DNA of 52,323 nucleotides. Source: Mycobacteriales bacterium. Its GTDB lineage: Bacteria > Actinomycetota > Actinomycetes > JAFAQI01. This document shows positions 8,145 to 16,815 of this stretch, in pieces (the first letter of the stretch is position 1; every line of letters begins with the position of its first letter). Both the position numbers and the translations under genes were made by a program. Location: assembly GCA_035550055.1 (NCBI GenBank), contig DASZRO010000062.1, positions 1 to 52,323 of the forward strand. Reading direction: 5' to 3'. The notes under the pieces were generated by a model. It worked only from the letters and a program-made list of their open reading frames with translations. It ran no database searches and was not told the origin of the DNA.

Positions 8145-9971
8145 ATGACCAACCAGCCCATCGAGAGCTACGCGCTTCTCGGCGACCTGCACACCGCCGC
8201 GCTGGTGAGCCGCCTCGGCACGATCGACTGGCTCGCGTTTCCGCGATTCGACTCCGGGGCGTGCTTCGCGGCTTTGCTCGGAGACGACGAGAACGGGTCG
8301 TGGCAACTCGCACCGGCGGGCCGGCCGGAATGCACCCGCCGCCGGTACCGCGGCGACACGCTCATCCTCGAGACGGAGTGGGAGACCGCCGGCGGCGCCG
8401 TGCGGGTCATCGACTTCATGCCACCGCGCGGCGAGGCACCGGACGTGGTGCGGATCGTCGAGGGCATTTCGGGCTCGGTCGACATGGAGACGACGATCCG
8501 GGTCCGATTCGACTACGGCTCGATCCTGCCGTGGGTGCGCCAGCTGAACGGCGGGCTGCGGATGATCGCGGGACCCGACTCGCTGTGCCTGCGCTCCCCC
8601 GTCAGCCTCGCCGCAGATGGCACCAGCCACGTCGCGCGGTTCCGGGTGAACGCGGGCGATCGCATCCCGTTCGTCCTCACCTGGCAGGCGTCCCACCGCC
8701 ACCCGCCGCGGGCGATCGATCCTGAGCAGGCGTTGCGCGACACGGAAAGCGAGTGGACCGCCTGGGTCGCAACCTGCCACTACGACGGCGAATGGCGGGA
8801 CGCCGTGATCCGGTCCCTGGCCACGTTGAAGGCGCTGACCTACCGGCCGACCGGCGGGATTGTCGCGGCCGCCACGACCTCCCTTCCGGAGGCGATCGGC
8901 GGTGAGCGCAACTGGGACTACCGGTACTGCTGGCTACGCGACGCGACGATGACGCTGCAGGCGCTGCTCTACGCCGGCTGCACCGACGAGGCCAAAGCCT
9001 GGCGCGAGTGGCTGCTGCGCGCCGTCGCCGGCGACGCCAAGGACATGCAGATCATGTACGGCATCGCCGGGGAGCGGCGGCTCACCGAGTTCACGCTGCC
9101 GTGGCTGTCCGGCTACGAAGGGTCGACGCCGGTGCGGGTCGGCAACGAGGCGTCGGGCCAGTTCCAGCTGGACGTGTACGGCGAGCTGCTCGACGCCCTG
9201 CATCTGGATCGTGAGTCGGGCCTTACCGCCCACGACGACTCGTGGGACCTGCAGCGCACGATCCTGGACGAGCTCGAGGGCCGCTGGGCCGCGCCCGACC
9301 AGTCGCTGTGGGAGATGCGCGGCGACCCGCGTCACTTCGTGCACTCGAAGGTGATGGCCTGGGTCGGCCTCGACCGCGCAGTCCTGGCGGTCGAGAAGTT
9401 CGGACTCGACGGGCCGGTCGACCGTTGGCGCGCGGTGCGCGACGACATTCACGCCGAGGTGTGCGCGAAGGGCTACGACGCAGACCGCGGCACGTTCACC
9501 CAGTCGTACGGCTCGAAGGGGCTCGACGCCTCGACGTTGCTGATCCCCCAGGTCGGCTTCCTGCCCGCCACCGACGAGCGGGTGGTCGGCACCGTCGAGG
9601 CGATCGCCCGGGATCTCACCCACGACGGTTTCGTGCTGCGCTACGACACCTCGCAGGCCGCCGACGGCTTGCGAGGGACCGAAGGCGCCTTTCTCGCGTG
9701 CACTCTGTGGCTGGCCGACGACCTCCACCTCATCGGCCAGGAGGCCCGCGCCAGGGAGACCTTCGAGCGGGTCCTCGACCTGCGCAACGACGTCGGGCTG
9801 CTCTCCGAGGAGTGGGACCCCAAAGCGAAGCGGCAGCTCGGGAACACGCCGCAAGCGTTCAGCCACGTGCCGCTGGTCAACACCGCCCGGGCGCTGTCCA
9901 CGACCGGGGCAAAGACCGGGAGGGTGTCGCGCCGCGAGCCGCGTCACCACCGCGCGGAGCGGGGTCGATAG
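8145..9971 (+). CDS. Glycoside hydrolase family 15 protein (glucoamylase/trehalase-like)
   Basis: 608 residues from ATG 8145, the start that aligns with the family N-terminus PIESYALLGDLHTAALVSR. Residues 1-220 form the N-terminal beta domain; the (alpha/alpha)6 catalytic domain follows with GGERNWDYRYCWLRDATMT, WLSGYEGSTPVRVGNEA and the C-terminal LLSEEWDP and GNTPQAFSHVPLV, where the catalytic acid and base of GH15 are expected. Actinomycete relatives of this architecture include trehalase (as characterised in mycobacteria) and glucan glucohydrolases, so trehalose or an alpha-glucan is the likely substrate. No signal peptide is visible, so it is probably cytoplasmic. A small membrane protein and murT-gatD follow. 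Confidence 0.9.
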   Translation: MTNQPIESYALLGDLHTAALVSRLGTIDWLAFPRFDSGACFAALLGDDENGSWQLAPAGRPECTRRRYRGDTLILETEWETAGGAVRVIDFMPPRGEAPDVVRIVEGISGSVDMETTIRVRFDYGSILPWVRQLNGGLRMIAGPDSLCLRSPVSLAADGTSHVARFRVNAGDRIPFVLTWQASHRHPPRAIDPEQALRDTESEWTAWVATCHYDGEWRDAVIRSLATLKALTYRPTGGIVAAATTSLPEAIGGERNWDYRYCWLRDATMTLQALLYAGCTDEAKAWREWLLRAVAGDAKDMQIMYGIAGERRLTEFTLPWLSGYEGSTPVRVGNEASGQFQLDVYGELLDALHLDRESGLTAHDDSWDLQRTILDELEGRWAAPDQSLWEMRGDPRHFVHSKVMAWVGLDRAVLAVEKFGLDGPVDRWRAVRDDIHAEVCAKGYDADRGTFTQSYGSKGLDASTLLIPQVGFLPATDERVVGTVEAIARDLTHDGFVLRYDTSQAADGLRGTEGAFLACTLWLADDLHLIGQEARARETFERVLDLRNDVGLLSEEWDPKAKRQLGNTPQAFSHVPLVNTARALSTTGAKTGRVSRREPRHHRAERGR

Positions 9972-10012
9972 GCTGTGCGGGCAATCGCCGGAACGTCAAC
10001 GCGGAGATGTCT

Positions 10013-10210
10013 GTGAGCACCGAGGACAAGTTCGTCATCGTCATGGCCGTCTTCAGCGTGCTCCTGCTCATCGCGGGCACCGTCATCGCCAAGGCCCTGT
10101 CCACGGCACACCCCAAGGTGATCCGCACGATGTGGCCGGTCGCCGCCGCGCTGACCGGCGCCTGCTACGCCGCGCTGGTCTACATCGCGCGCTACAACGT
10201 CAAGGGGTGA
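10013..10210 (+). CDS. Small two-segment membrane protein coupled to murT
   Basis: GTG at 10013 gives 65 residues and has GGAG at a proper six- to seven-base distance; the in-frame ATG at 10007 touches that GGAG and is less likely. Two hydrophobic segments are visible: FVIVMAVFSVLLLIAGTVIA and WPVAAALTGACYAALVYIA, with a short loop between them and a basic tail ending RYNVKG. The stop overlaps the murT start (GTGA), so the two are translationally coupled. No known domain was recognised. A role near the lipid II amidation enzyme at the membrane is inferred from position only. Confidence 0.72.
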   Translation: MSTEDKFVIVMAVFSVLLLIAGTVIAKALSTAHPKVIRTMWPVAAALTGACYAALVYIARYNVKG

Positions 10211-11433
10211 CGAGTGCGCGCTACGCGCTCGGACGCGCGGCAGGCACCACTGCCGCGGCGCTGTCTCGTCTCACCGGCCGGGGTGACGGCACGACGGTCG
10301 GCGGTCGGCTGACCCTCGCGATCGCGCCCGACGCGCTGGCTCTTTCGGCGGCGGGCCGCGAGCTCGCCCTCGTCAGCGGCACCAACGGCAAGAGCACGAC
10401 CCGGTCGTTCCTGGTCGCGGCACTCGAGACGCTCGGTCCGGTGGCGAGCAACGCCGGTGGGGCGAACCTCCCCACCGGGCTGACCGCCGCGCTCACCCGT
10501 GACCGTCGTTCGCCCCGCGGCGTCCTCGAGGTCGACGAGCCCTTCCTGCCGCACGTCGTCGACGCGGTGCGGCCACGAGCGGTGACGTTGCTCAACCTCA
10601 GCCGCGACCAGCTCGACCGCTACGCCGAGGTACGCCGGCTGGCGAGCATCTGGCGGGACAGCGTCGGCAAGCCCACGGGCCCGACGGTGATCGCGAACTG
10701 CGATGACCCGCTGGTGACGTGGGCAGCCTCCGACGCCGACCGGGTGGTGTGGGTCGCGGCAGGCCAGCGCTGGCACGACGACACGTCGGTCTGCCCGAGC
10801 TGCGGCGGCGTGCTGTCGCGGTCGGGCACCGACTGGTCGAGCTCGTGCGGGCTGCGCCGACCCGAGCCTGCTTGGCGGACCGAGGGCACCACTGTGGTGG
10901 ACGCCGGCGGGACGCGACACGAGGTGCGCCTCGGCGTACCGGGCGTCGTCAACGTGGGCAACGCGGCGCTGGCCGCCGCGACCGCCGCACTGTGGGGTGT
11001 CGCGCCGGACGAGGCGTTCGCCGCGATGAGCGCCATCCGGACGGTCGAGGGCCGCTACCTGTCGACGACCTTCCACGGCTCGCCGGTGCGCCTGCTGCTG
11101 GCGAAGAACCCGGCCGGCTGGACCGAGGCGCTGAGCATGGTGCCGGCGCAGTGCCGCAACGTCGTCATCTCGGTCAACGCCCGCGCCGCCGACGGGCGAG
11201 ACCCGTCGTGGCTGTGGGACGTACCATTCGAGCAGCTGGCCGGCAAGCGCGCCGTTGCCACCGGCGAACGCTCCCGGGACGTCTCGCTGCGGCTGCGCTA
11301 TGCCGGAGTGGACTGCGTGCGGGTGGACGAGCCGGCCGCGGCGCTGGCGGCCGCAACGAACGACGGGCCGGTCGAGGTCCTCGCGAACTACACCGCGTTC
11401 CAGGTCTACCGGCGGGTGGTCGGCGATGCCTGA
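10207..11433 (+). CDS. murT: Lipid II isoglutaminyl synthase, Mur ligase subunit MurT
   Basis: 408 residues from GTG 10207, overlapping the previous stop. It has the Mur ligase ATP loop SGTNGKSTT near residues 59-67, the central region NLSRDQLDRYAEV and the C-terminal MurT domain. With GatD it amidates the D-Glu of lipid II to D-isoglutamine using glutamine-derived ammonia. A zinc-ribbon insertion is visible, but only three of the four expected cysteines are present (C196, C199, C214), with S211 at the fourth position. It overlaps gatD by eight bases. Confidence 0.95.
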   Translation: MTSARYALGRAAGTTAAALSRLTGRGDGTTVGGRLTLAIAPDALALSAAGRELALVSGTNGKSTTRSFLVAALETLGPVASNAGGANLPTGLTAALTRDRRSPRGVLEVDEPFLPHVVDAVRPRAVTLLNLSRDQLDRYAEVRRLASIWRDSVGKPTGPTVIANCDDPLVTWAASDADRVVWVAAGQRWHDDTSVCPSCGGVLSRSGTDWSSSCGLRRPEPAWRTEGTTVVDAGGTRHEVRLGVPGVVNVGNAALAAATAALWGVAPDEAFAAMSAIRTVEGRYLSTTFHGSPVRLLLAKNPAGWTEALSMVPAQCRNVVISVNARAADGRDPSWLWDVPFEQLAGKRAVATGERSRDVSLRLRYAGVDCVRVDEPAAALAAATNDGPVEVLANYTAFQVYRRVVGDA

Positions 11434-12181
11434 CCCGGTGCGGATCGCGTTGCTCTATCCGGCGGTCCTCGGCACCTACGGCGACGGCGGCAACGCACGG
11501 GTGCTCGCCGAACGGCTCCGGTGGCGCGGTCTTTCGGCCGAGGTCATCGCAGTCGACATCGACCAGCCGCTGCCCGAGCAGGCCGACCTCTACGTGCTGG
11601 GCGGGGGCGAGGACAGCGCGCAGACCCTCGCGGCGTCACGGCTGGCCGACGGCAGGTTGCGCCGCGTCGCGGAAGGCGGCGCGACGCTGTTCGCGGTGTG
11701 CGCGGGCTTCCAGATCCTCGGCGAGACATTCCTCGACGCCACCGGCTCGGCGTTTCCCGGACTGGGCATCCTCGACTGCCGCACCGACCGGCTGGAGGGT
11801 CCGCGCGCGGTCGGCGAGCTGCTCGTTGCGCCCGAGCTGCCCGGCGTCGGCCTGCTCACCGGCTACGAGAACCACGGCGGGCGTACGACCCTCGGCCCGG
11901 GAGCGACCGCGCTCGGAACCGTCCGGGTGGGAGTCGGCAACGGTGATCGGGCAGTCGACGGCGCGGTCCAGCACAACGTCGTCGCGACCTACCTGCACGG
12001 CCCTGCCCTGGCGCGCAACCCTGCCCTGGCCGATTACCTGCTCTCGACGGTCGTCGGGGAGCTTCAGCCGGTCGACGACAGCGAGGCCGAGGAGCTGCGC
12101 CGCGAACGCATCGATGCGGTCACGTCAGTGGCACGGCTTCGGGCGCGCCGCCAGTGGCGGCCACCTGCCCGCGACCGCTGA
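11426..12181 (+). CDS. gatD: Lipid II isoglutaminyl synthase, glutamine amidotransferase subunit GatD
   Basis: 251 residues from ATG 11426, starting inside the end of murT. It is a class I glutamine amidotransferase of the CobB/GatD type: nucleophile C92 in LFAVCAGFQILGE and H191 in VATYLHGPALARNP. It supplies ammonia to MurT for lipid II amidation. The last 62 bases overlap the 3' end of the convergent membrane-protein gene on the other strand. The C-terminal tail after about residue 225 is basic and looks non-conserved, as expected for an end running into a neighbour. Confidence 0.95.
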   Translation: MPDPVRIALLYPAVLGTYGDGGNARVLAERLRWRGLSAEVIAVDIDQPLPEQADLYVLGGGEDSAQTLAASRLADGRLRRVAEGGATLFAVCAGFQILGETFLDATGSAFPGLGILDCRTDRLEGPRAVGELLVAPELPGVGLLTGYENHGGRTTLGPGATALGTVRVGVGNGDRAVDGAVQHNVVATYLHGPALARNPALADYLLSTVVGELQPVDDSEAEELRRERIDAVTSVARLRARRQWRPPARDR

Positions 12182-14129
12182 CGCGAGAGCCGAACGCGCC
12201 GTACGCCGCGGTGAACCCGACCATGATCGCCATCGCTGCGATCGGGATGCCGGAGTCGTTCAGGCAGACGCCGAGCACCGCGGTCACCGTCGCGGCAATC
12301 GCTCCGGCGCGCAACCCCGGGTCGGACCGCAACGCCGCAGCCACCCGCCGGTGGCCGGCCAGCAACGCGACGATCGCGACCGCCACGACGAACGTGCCGA
12401 CGGTCAGCCCGAAGGTCGAGACCGCCGCGTCGAACTTTCGATGGACCTCGGTGCCTGCCCCGCCGTGCAGCACCTGGCCGACGAAGCGCCCCACGTGGCT
12501 CTGCTCCGTGGCGGGTCGCGAGTAGTCGGCGAGGGCAACCCCGATCGCGACGACGGCGGTCGTGACAGCCACGACGAGCGCCCGGCGCCACGTGAACCTC
12601 AGCCGGAGGAGCAGTGCGATCAGCACGATGGCTCCGGGCACGAGCGAGAACACCCCGCCGATGTCGTCGCCGAGCGGCGGTGCGCCGTCGACCACCACGG
12701 CGGTCCCGGCGATCAGCGCGCCGGCGACGACGCCGCGGCGCCCGCCGACCAACCCACCGACCAGCCCTGCGAGAAGCAGGCCCGATGTCGCGATCTCCGC
12801 GAAGTCCAGGTTGCCGACGCCGGAGAACCTACCGGCGACGATCGGGTTGTCCCCGAGCGGCGCCGACAGCTGGAGGTGGGCGCCGGTGAGCTGGTCGGCG
12901 ACCAACGCGACGAGAGTCGCGGCCAGCGGCACGACGGCGGCGTACACCGCGCCCTTGCGCGCCGCCACCGCAGCCGCGACGAGTGCGATCACCAAGGCGC
13001 CACCGCCGACGATCGCCGCATAGACCGGCTGGCCCCACCGCCACCACGGGAAGGCGTTGCCGATGAAGACCATGACCGGCGCGGGCGCCAGCAGCCGGGC
13101 CAGCCAGCGGGCGGCCAGCCGGCATCCGGCGACGGGGATCAGCGTGAGGACGATCAGCACCATCGTCGCGATGCCGAGTGCGAGGAACGTCCGCTGCCCG
13201 AGCGTCCGCTGGTCGTAGGCGTGCCGGTCGTCGTCGACGAACGATGCGATCGGGGGAACGCGGACGCCGCTTTGCTGCATCGGTCGGCCGACGATCACCG
13301 ACGGCACCCTGACCCCTTCGATCGTCATGATCGTCGGAGCGATGTCGATCAGCTGGACGTACGGCGCGCGGCCGGCGGCCGACGAGCGGAGCTCGGTGTG
13401 GGACCAGCCCGGGCCGGAGATGGCGAGCACGTGCAGGTGCGCCTTGCCCGAGGAGATGTCGCTGATCCCGGCGACGATCACCGTTGCCCCCGCCGGGACC
13501 GCCGACAGCGTCTGGGCGAGATCAGTGTCCGCGACCCGCGCCGCCGGCGCTCGGTCGGCGTCGGGGAGCAGGTAGTACATCTCCGGGTCGAGCGTCGCGA
13601 TGACCGCCCCTTTCGGAGCCTTCTCGGCCTCTCGCACCGCCGCCGGCATCGCCGGGACCTGGACCTGAAGCGCTCCGTCCTCCCCCGCCAGCATCGGCGC
13701 GGCGAGCGGTCCCACCGTGATGGTGGCGACACCCGCCTGTCGAAGCGTCGTGCCGAGCAGCCCGAGGACGGTCTTGTACTTGCTCGCGCCGTTGCCGCGG
13801 CGCAGGCTCGCCCAGTCGGCGGCCGGGATCGGGCAGTCGCCATCCGGGTCACCGGTGCGGTTGCCGGCGGTCACCGCCAGGATGCCCGCCGAGCATCGGG
13901 TGACGCCGCCCGAGGTCTTGACGCTGAGCTCGCCGACCGCGCTGTGTGCGACCAGATGTCGCAACGTCGGCATGTCTTCGACGTCGGACCACCGCAGACC
14001 GGGGATCGCGACGAGAACCACAACCGGCCGGTTCGACGGCGAGCCCGCCGCGGATGCCGTGACGAGCGGGAGCCCGACGACGAATGCGACCGCTGCGAGG
14101 AGCAGCAGCGCGACCCGGCGCGGCCTCAC
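12120..14129 (-). CDS. Large membrane protein with degenerate alkaline-phosphatase-like extracellular domain
   Basis: 669 residues from GTG 14129, overlapping the M16 gene stop (GTGA). A signal-like segment (VALLLLAAVAFVVGLPLV) leads into about 270 extracellular residues resembling the phosphodiesterase/sulfatase fold: VVLVAIPGLRWSDV, GGVTRCSAGILAVTAGNR and YVQLIDIAPTIMTIEGV. The usual first metal-binding Asp of that fold (DG) is Pro here (IPGLRW). From about residue 315 there are nine to ten hydrophobic membrane segments with motifs LGDNPIVAGRFSGVGNLDFA and PPLGDDIGGVFSLVPG. The architecture recalls lipid-linked phosphoethanolamine transferases in outline, but no activity can be assigned. 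The family appears actinomycete-specific to me; the function is unknown. Confidence 0.85.
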   Translation of the reverse strand: MRPRRVALLLLAAVAFVVGLPLVTASAAGSPSNRPVVVLVAIPGLRWSDVEDMPTLRHLVAHSAVGELSVKTSGGVTRCSAGILAVTAGNRTGDPDGDCPIPAADWASLRRGNGASKYKTVLGLLGTTLRQAGVATITVGPLAAPMLAGEDGALQVQVPAMPAAVREAEKAPKGAVIATLDPEMYYLLPDADRAPAARVADTDLAQTLSAVPAGATVIVAGISDISSGKAHLHVLAISGPGWSHTELRSSAAGRAPYVQLIDIAPTIMTIEGVRVPSVIVGRPMQQSGVRVPPIASFVDDDRHAYDQRTLGQRTFLALGIATMVLIVLTLIPVAGCRLAARWLARLLAPAPVMVFIGNAFPWWRWGQPVYAAIVGGGALVIALVAAAVAARKGAVYAAVVPLAATLVALVADQLTGAHLQLSAPLGDNPIVAGRFSGVGNLDFAEIATSGLLLAGLVGGLVGGRRGVVAGALIAGTAVVVDGAPPLGDDIGGVFSLVPGAIVLIALLLRLRFTWRRALVVAVTTAVVAIGVALADYSRPATEQSHVGRFVGQVLHGGAGTEVHRKFDAAVSTFGLTVGTFVVAVAIVALLAGHRRVAAALRSDPGLRAGAIAATVTAVLGVCLNDSGIPIAAMAIMVGFTAAYGAFGSRVSGRGQVAATGGAPEAVPLT

Positions 14130-15481
14130 AGTCCGTCGCGGATGATCTCGACCGGCCCGAGGCCGAGCGAGGGCAGATCGTCGACGAAGCCGGCGGCGTC
14201 CCCCACGATGACCGTGACGAAGTCGTCCGGCCGCAGGTATTTGCGCGCCGACGCGTTGATCTCGTCGAGGCTCACGTCGAGGATGCGCGCGCGCAGGTCG
14301 TCGAAGTGGCGATCCGAGAAGCCGTGCGTGGCGATGTCCCCCAGGCCCGACGCCACCGCCGAGACGCCGGCGAAGTTCACCGGGAACACGCCGGCCCGGT
14401 AGGCGCGCGCCTGCTCGACCTCCTCGGCCTGCAGGCCGTCGGCAGGCACACGTTCGATCTCGGCGACGATGTCGGCGAGGGCGGGGACCGTGACCTCGCT
14501 CTGCACCGCGGCGCGGGCGGCGAAGACGCCGCCGTGCTTGCGGGTGTCGAACCCGCCGAAGGCGCCGTAGGCGTAGCCCTTCTCCTCGCGGATCTTCATG
14601 TTGAGCCGTGAGGAGAACATCCCGCCGAGGACCAGCGCCATCGTCGTCACCGCCACGTAGTCCTCGACGGCACGAGCCGGGCCGTCATGACCCACCATGA
14701 CCACCGACTGCACCGAGCCGGGCCGGTCGACGACGACAGTCCGGCGGCCTGACTGGTGGGGAACGACGTCCGGCGGCGCGCCGCCCGACGGGCTGCCCTC
14801 CCAGCCGTCGAAGACCGTCTGCCCGAGTTCGTCGACGTCGACGTCGGCCAGGTCACCGACGACCACGAGAGTGGCGGTCTCCTTGCGCAGCCGGGCGTCG
14901 CGGTAGCGGCGGATGTCCTCGCGGCCGAGCGCGTCGAGGCTCGACTGGGTTCCGCCGTCAGGCGCCGCGTAGCGGCTGGTCGGCGCGAACAACGCCGCTC
15001 CCAGCGCCTCCGCCGCCAGCACCGCAGGCTGGCTGCGTTCGATGCTGATCTCGTCGATGCGCTCGTCGAGGACGCGGTCCAGGGCGTCGTCGGTGAAGCT
15101 CGCGGCACGGACCGCGTCCGCGAGCAGCTGCGTCGCCGCCGGCAGCTCGCTCACGGGAACCTCGAAGCCGGCCCGAAGCGAGTCCCAGTCGCTCGCGGCC
15201 CGCCACCCCGCGCCAAGCCGCTCGCCTGCCACGCCGAACTCGTACGCGTCACGGCCGGCCGCGCCCTCGGAGAGCGCACGGGCGACGATCTCGGCGATGC
15301 CTTCGTGCCCTCGGGGCTCCAGCGCCGCACCCGCGTCGAACACCACCGACGCGACCGCGAGCGGCCGGCCGGGCAGATGAGCCGCCATGACACGGCCACC
15401 TGCGACCGACCGTCGCTCGAAGGACGGGAAGTGCCAGTCGCGAGGCGCGCCCGGAGCCGGACGTGGTGCTACCGGAGTCAT
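14126..15481 (-). CDS. M16 family peptidase-like protein, inactive subunit
   Basis: 451 residues from ATG 15481, which overlaps the stop of the upstream M16 gene (ATGA); the longer reading to 15697 is a shadow of that gene. It has the M16 fold, with VASVVFDAGAALEPRG near the N-terminus and the tandem-domain C-terminal region containing FSSRLNMKIREEKGYAYGA, the Arg/Tyr substrate-binding motif. The zinc motif HxxEH is missing: the matching region reads GHEGIAEIVARAL. It is therefore probably the non-catalytic partner that completes the active chamber of the neighbouring subunit. Confidence 0.9.
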   Translation of the reverse strand: MTPVAPRPAPGAPRDWHFPSFERRSVAGGRVMAAHLPGRPLAVASVVFDAGAALEPRGHEGIAEIVARALSEGAAGRDAYEFGVAGERLGAGWRAASDWDSLRAGFEVPVSELPAATQLLADAVRAASFTDDALDRVLDERIDEISIERSQPAVLAAEALGAALFAPTSRYAAPDGGTQSSLDALGREDIRRYRDARLRKETATLVVVGDLADVDVDELGQTVFDGWEGSPSGGAPPDVVPHQSGRRTVVVDRPGSVQSVVMVGHDGPARAVEDYVAVTTMALVLGGMFSSRLNMKIREEKGYAYGAFGGFDTRKHGGVFAARAAVQSEVTVPALADIVAEIERVPADGLQAEEVEQARAYRAGVFPVNFAGVSAVASGLGDIATHGFSDRHFDDLRARILDVSLDEINASARKYLRPDDFVTVIVGDAAGFVDDLPSLGLGPVEIIRDGL

Positions 15482-16791
15482 GCGGCGACTTCCTCGTCGC
15501 CGGCCTCCGGAAGGAAGGTGAGCACGACGCGGTTGTCCCGCGTCATCACCTCCGCGATCACCTCCGTGACCTGCTGCGCGGTGACCCGCAGCAATGACGG
15601 CAGCGCCTCGTTGACCAGGCCCGGGTCGCCGAGCAGCGTGGCGTACTCGCTGAAGGTGTCGGCGCGGCCGTCGACCGACGCCATGTGGTGCAGCCACTGG
15701 CTGGTCAGCAACGCCTTCGCGCGGTCGAGCTCGTCGTCGGTGACGCCGGCGGCAAGCCGGTCGACCTCGGCGTGATAAGCCTGCTCGAGCTGCTCGATCG
15801 CGACGCCCTCGCGTGCCGGAAGGTCGGCGATCGTGAGCGTCGCACCGCCGATGAACGGCCAGGAGTCGACGATCGCGTCGCTGGGCTGCAGCAGCTGCTG
15901 GTCGAGCACCAAAGACTTGTACAGCCGGCTGCCGCGCCCACCACCGAGAACCGTGGCGGCGACCTGCATCGCGTCGTACTCGGCCGTCCCGAACGCAGCG
16001 GTGCGGTAGGCGATGAAAGCGCGCGCGACCGGCACCCGGTCGGTGACGGTGGCACGCACCTCACTGCCGATCCGTGGCGCTACCTCGGTCGACGGCGGCG
16101 TCGGGTAGCTGCCCTTCGCCGCGATGGCGCCGAAGTAGGTCTCGGCGAGCCGGAACGCTTCCTCGGACTCCACGTCGCCCACGATCGACAGGACGGCGTT
16201 GTCGGGGCCGTACCAGGTTGCGTAGAAGCTTCTGGCGTCTTCGAGCGACGCCGCGTCGAGGTCGGCCATCGAGCCGATCGTCGAGTGGTGGTACGGGTGG
16301 CCCGCGGGGAAGCTCAGCTCGTGCAACCGGTCCAGCCACGAGCCGTAGGGCTGGTTGTCGCGGGTCTGCCGCTTCTCGTTCTTCACGACGTCGCGCTGGT
16401 TGTCGAGGTTGTCCTGGTCGAGCGCGTCGAGCAGCCCGCCCATCCGGTCGGCCTCGAGCCAGAGCATCGTCGCCAGGTGATGAGACGGCACGGTCTCGTA
16501 GTAGTTCGTGCGATCGCACCAGGTCGTGCCGTTCAGGGTGCCGCCGGCTGCGTTGACCGCGGCGAAGTGTTCACCGCGAGCGACGTTGGCCGAACCCTGG
16601 AACATGAGGTGCTCGAAGAGATGCGCGAAGCCGGTGTGACCCTCCGTCTCGTGCCGGGAGCCCACGTCGTACCAGATGTTCACCGCCACGACCGGGGCGA
16701 GCCGGTCTTCGCTGACGATCACCTTCAACCCGTTGTCGAGCGTGCGGGTGCTGAACGGGTAGGTCACTGACGGCGGCACGCCGGTCAGCAT
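15478..16791 (-). CDS. M16 family zinc metallopeptidase, catalytic subunit
   Basis: 437 residues from ATG 16791. The inverted zinc motif HLFEH is at residues 57-61 and the third ligand is expected in NEKRQTRDNQPYG further on. The protein begins NGLKVIVSEDRLAP and keeps GTTWCDRTNYYETVP, both typical of processing-peptidase and PqqL-like M16 proteins. No signal peptide is visible, so it should act in the cytoplasm, degrading peptides together with the inactive partner encoded next. Paired active and inactive M16 genes like these are known in other bacteria. Confidence 0.94.
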   Translation of the reverse strand: MLTGVPPSVTYPFSTRTLDNGLKVIVSEDRLAPVVAVNIWYDVGSRHETEGHTGFAHLFEHLMFQGSANVARGEHFAAVNAAGGTLNGTTWCDRTNYYETVPSHHLATMLWLEADRMGGLLDALDQDNLDNQRDVVKNEKRQTRDNQPYGSWLDRLHELSFPAGHPYHHSTIGSMADLDAASLEDARSFYATWYGPDNAVLSIVGDVESEEAFRLAETYFGAIAAKGSYPTPPSTEVAPRIGSEVRATVTDRVPVARAFIAYRTAAFGTAEYDAMQVAATVLGGGRGSRLYKSLVLDQQLLQPSDAIVDSWPFIGGATLTIADLPAREGVAIEQLEQAYHAEVDRLAAGVTDDELDRAKALLTSQWLHHMASVDGRADTFSEYATLLGDPGLVNEALPSLLRVTAQQVTEVIAEVMTRDNRVVLTFLPEAGDEEVAA

Positions 16792-16815
16792 ATTGACGGC
16801 CGCTGAGGACCAGCG

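Noticed and set aside
12000-12031. Direct repeat of CCCTGCCCTGGC in gatD
   Set aside because: Explained by repeated Pro-Ala-Leu-Ala coding in a conserved region after the catalytic histidine.
10719-14402. A 1227-codon plus-strand open frame
   Set aside because: Runs through murT and gatD in another frame and antisense to the membrane protein; it is Arg/Gly/Asp-rich with no domain. Long shadow frames are expected at this GC content.
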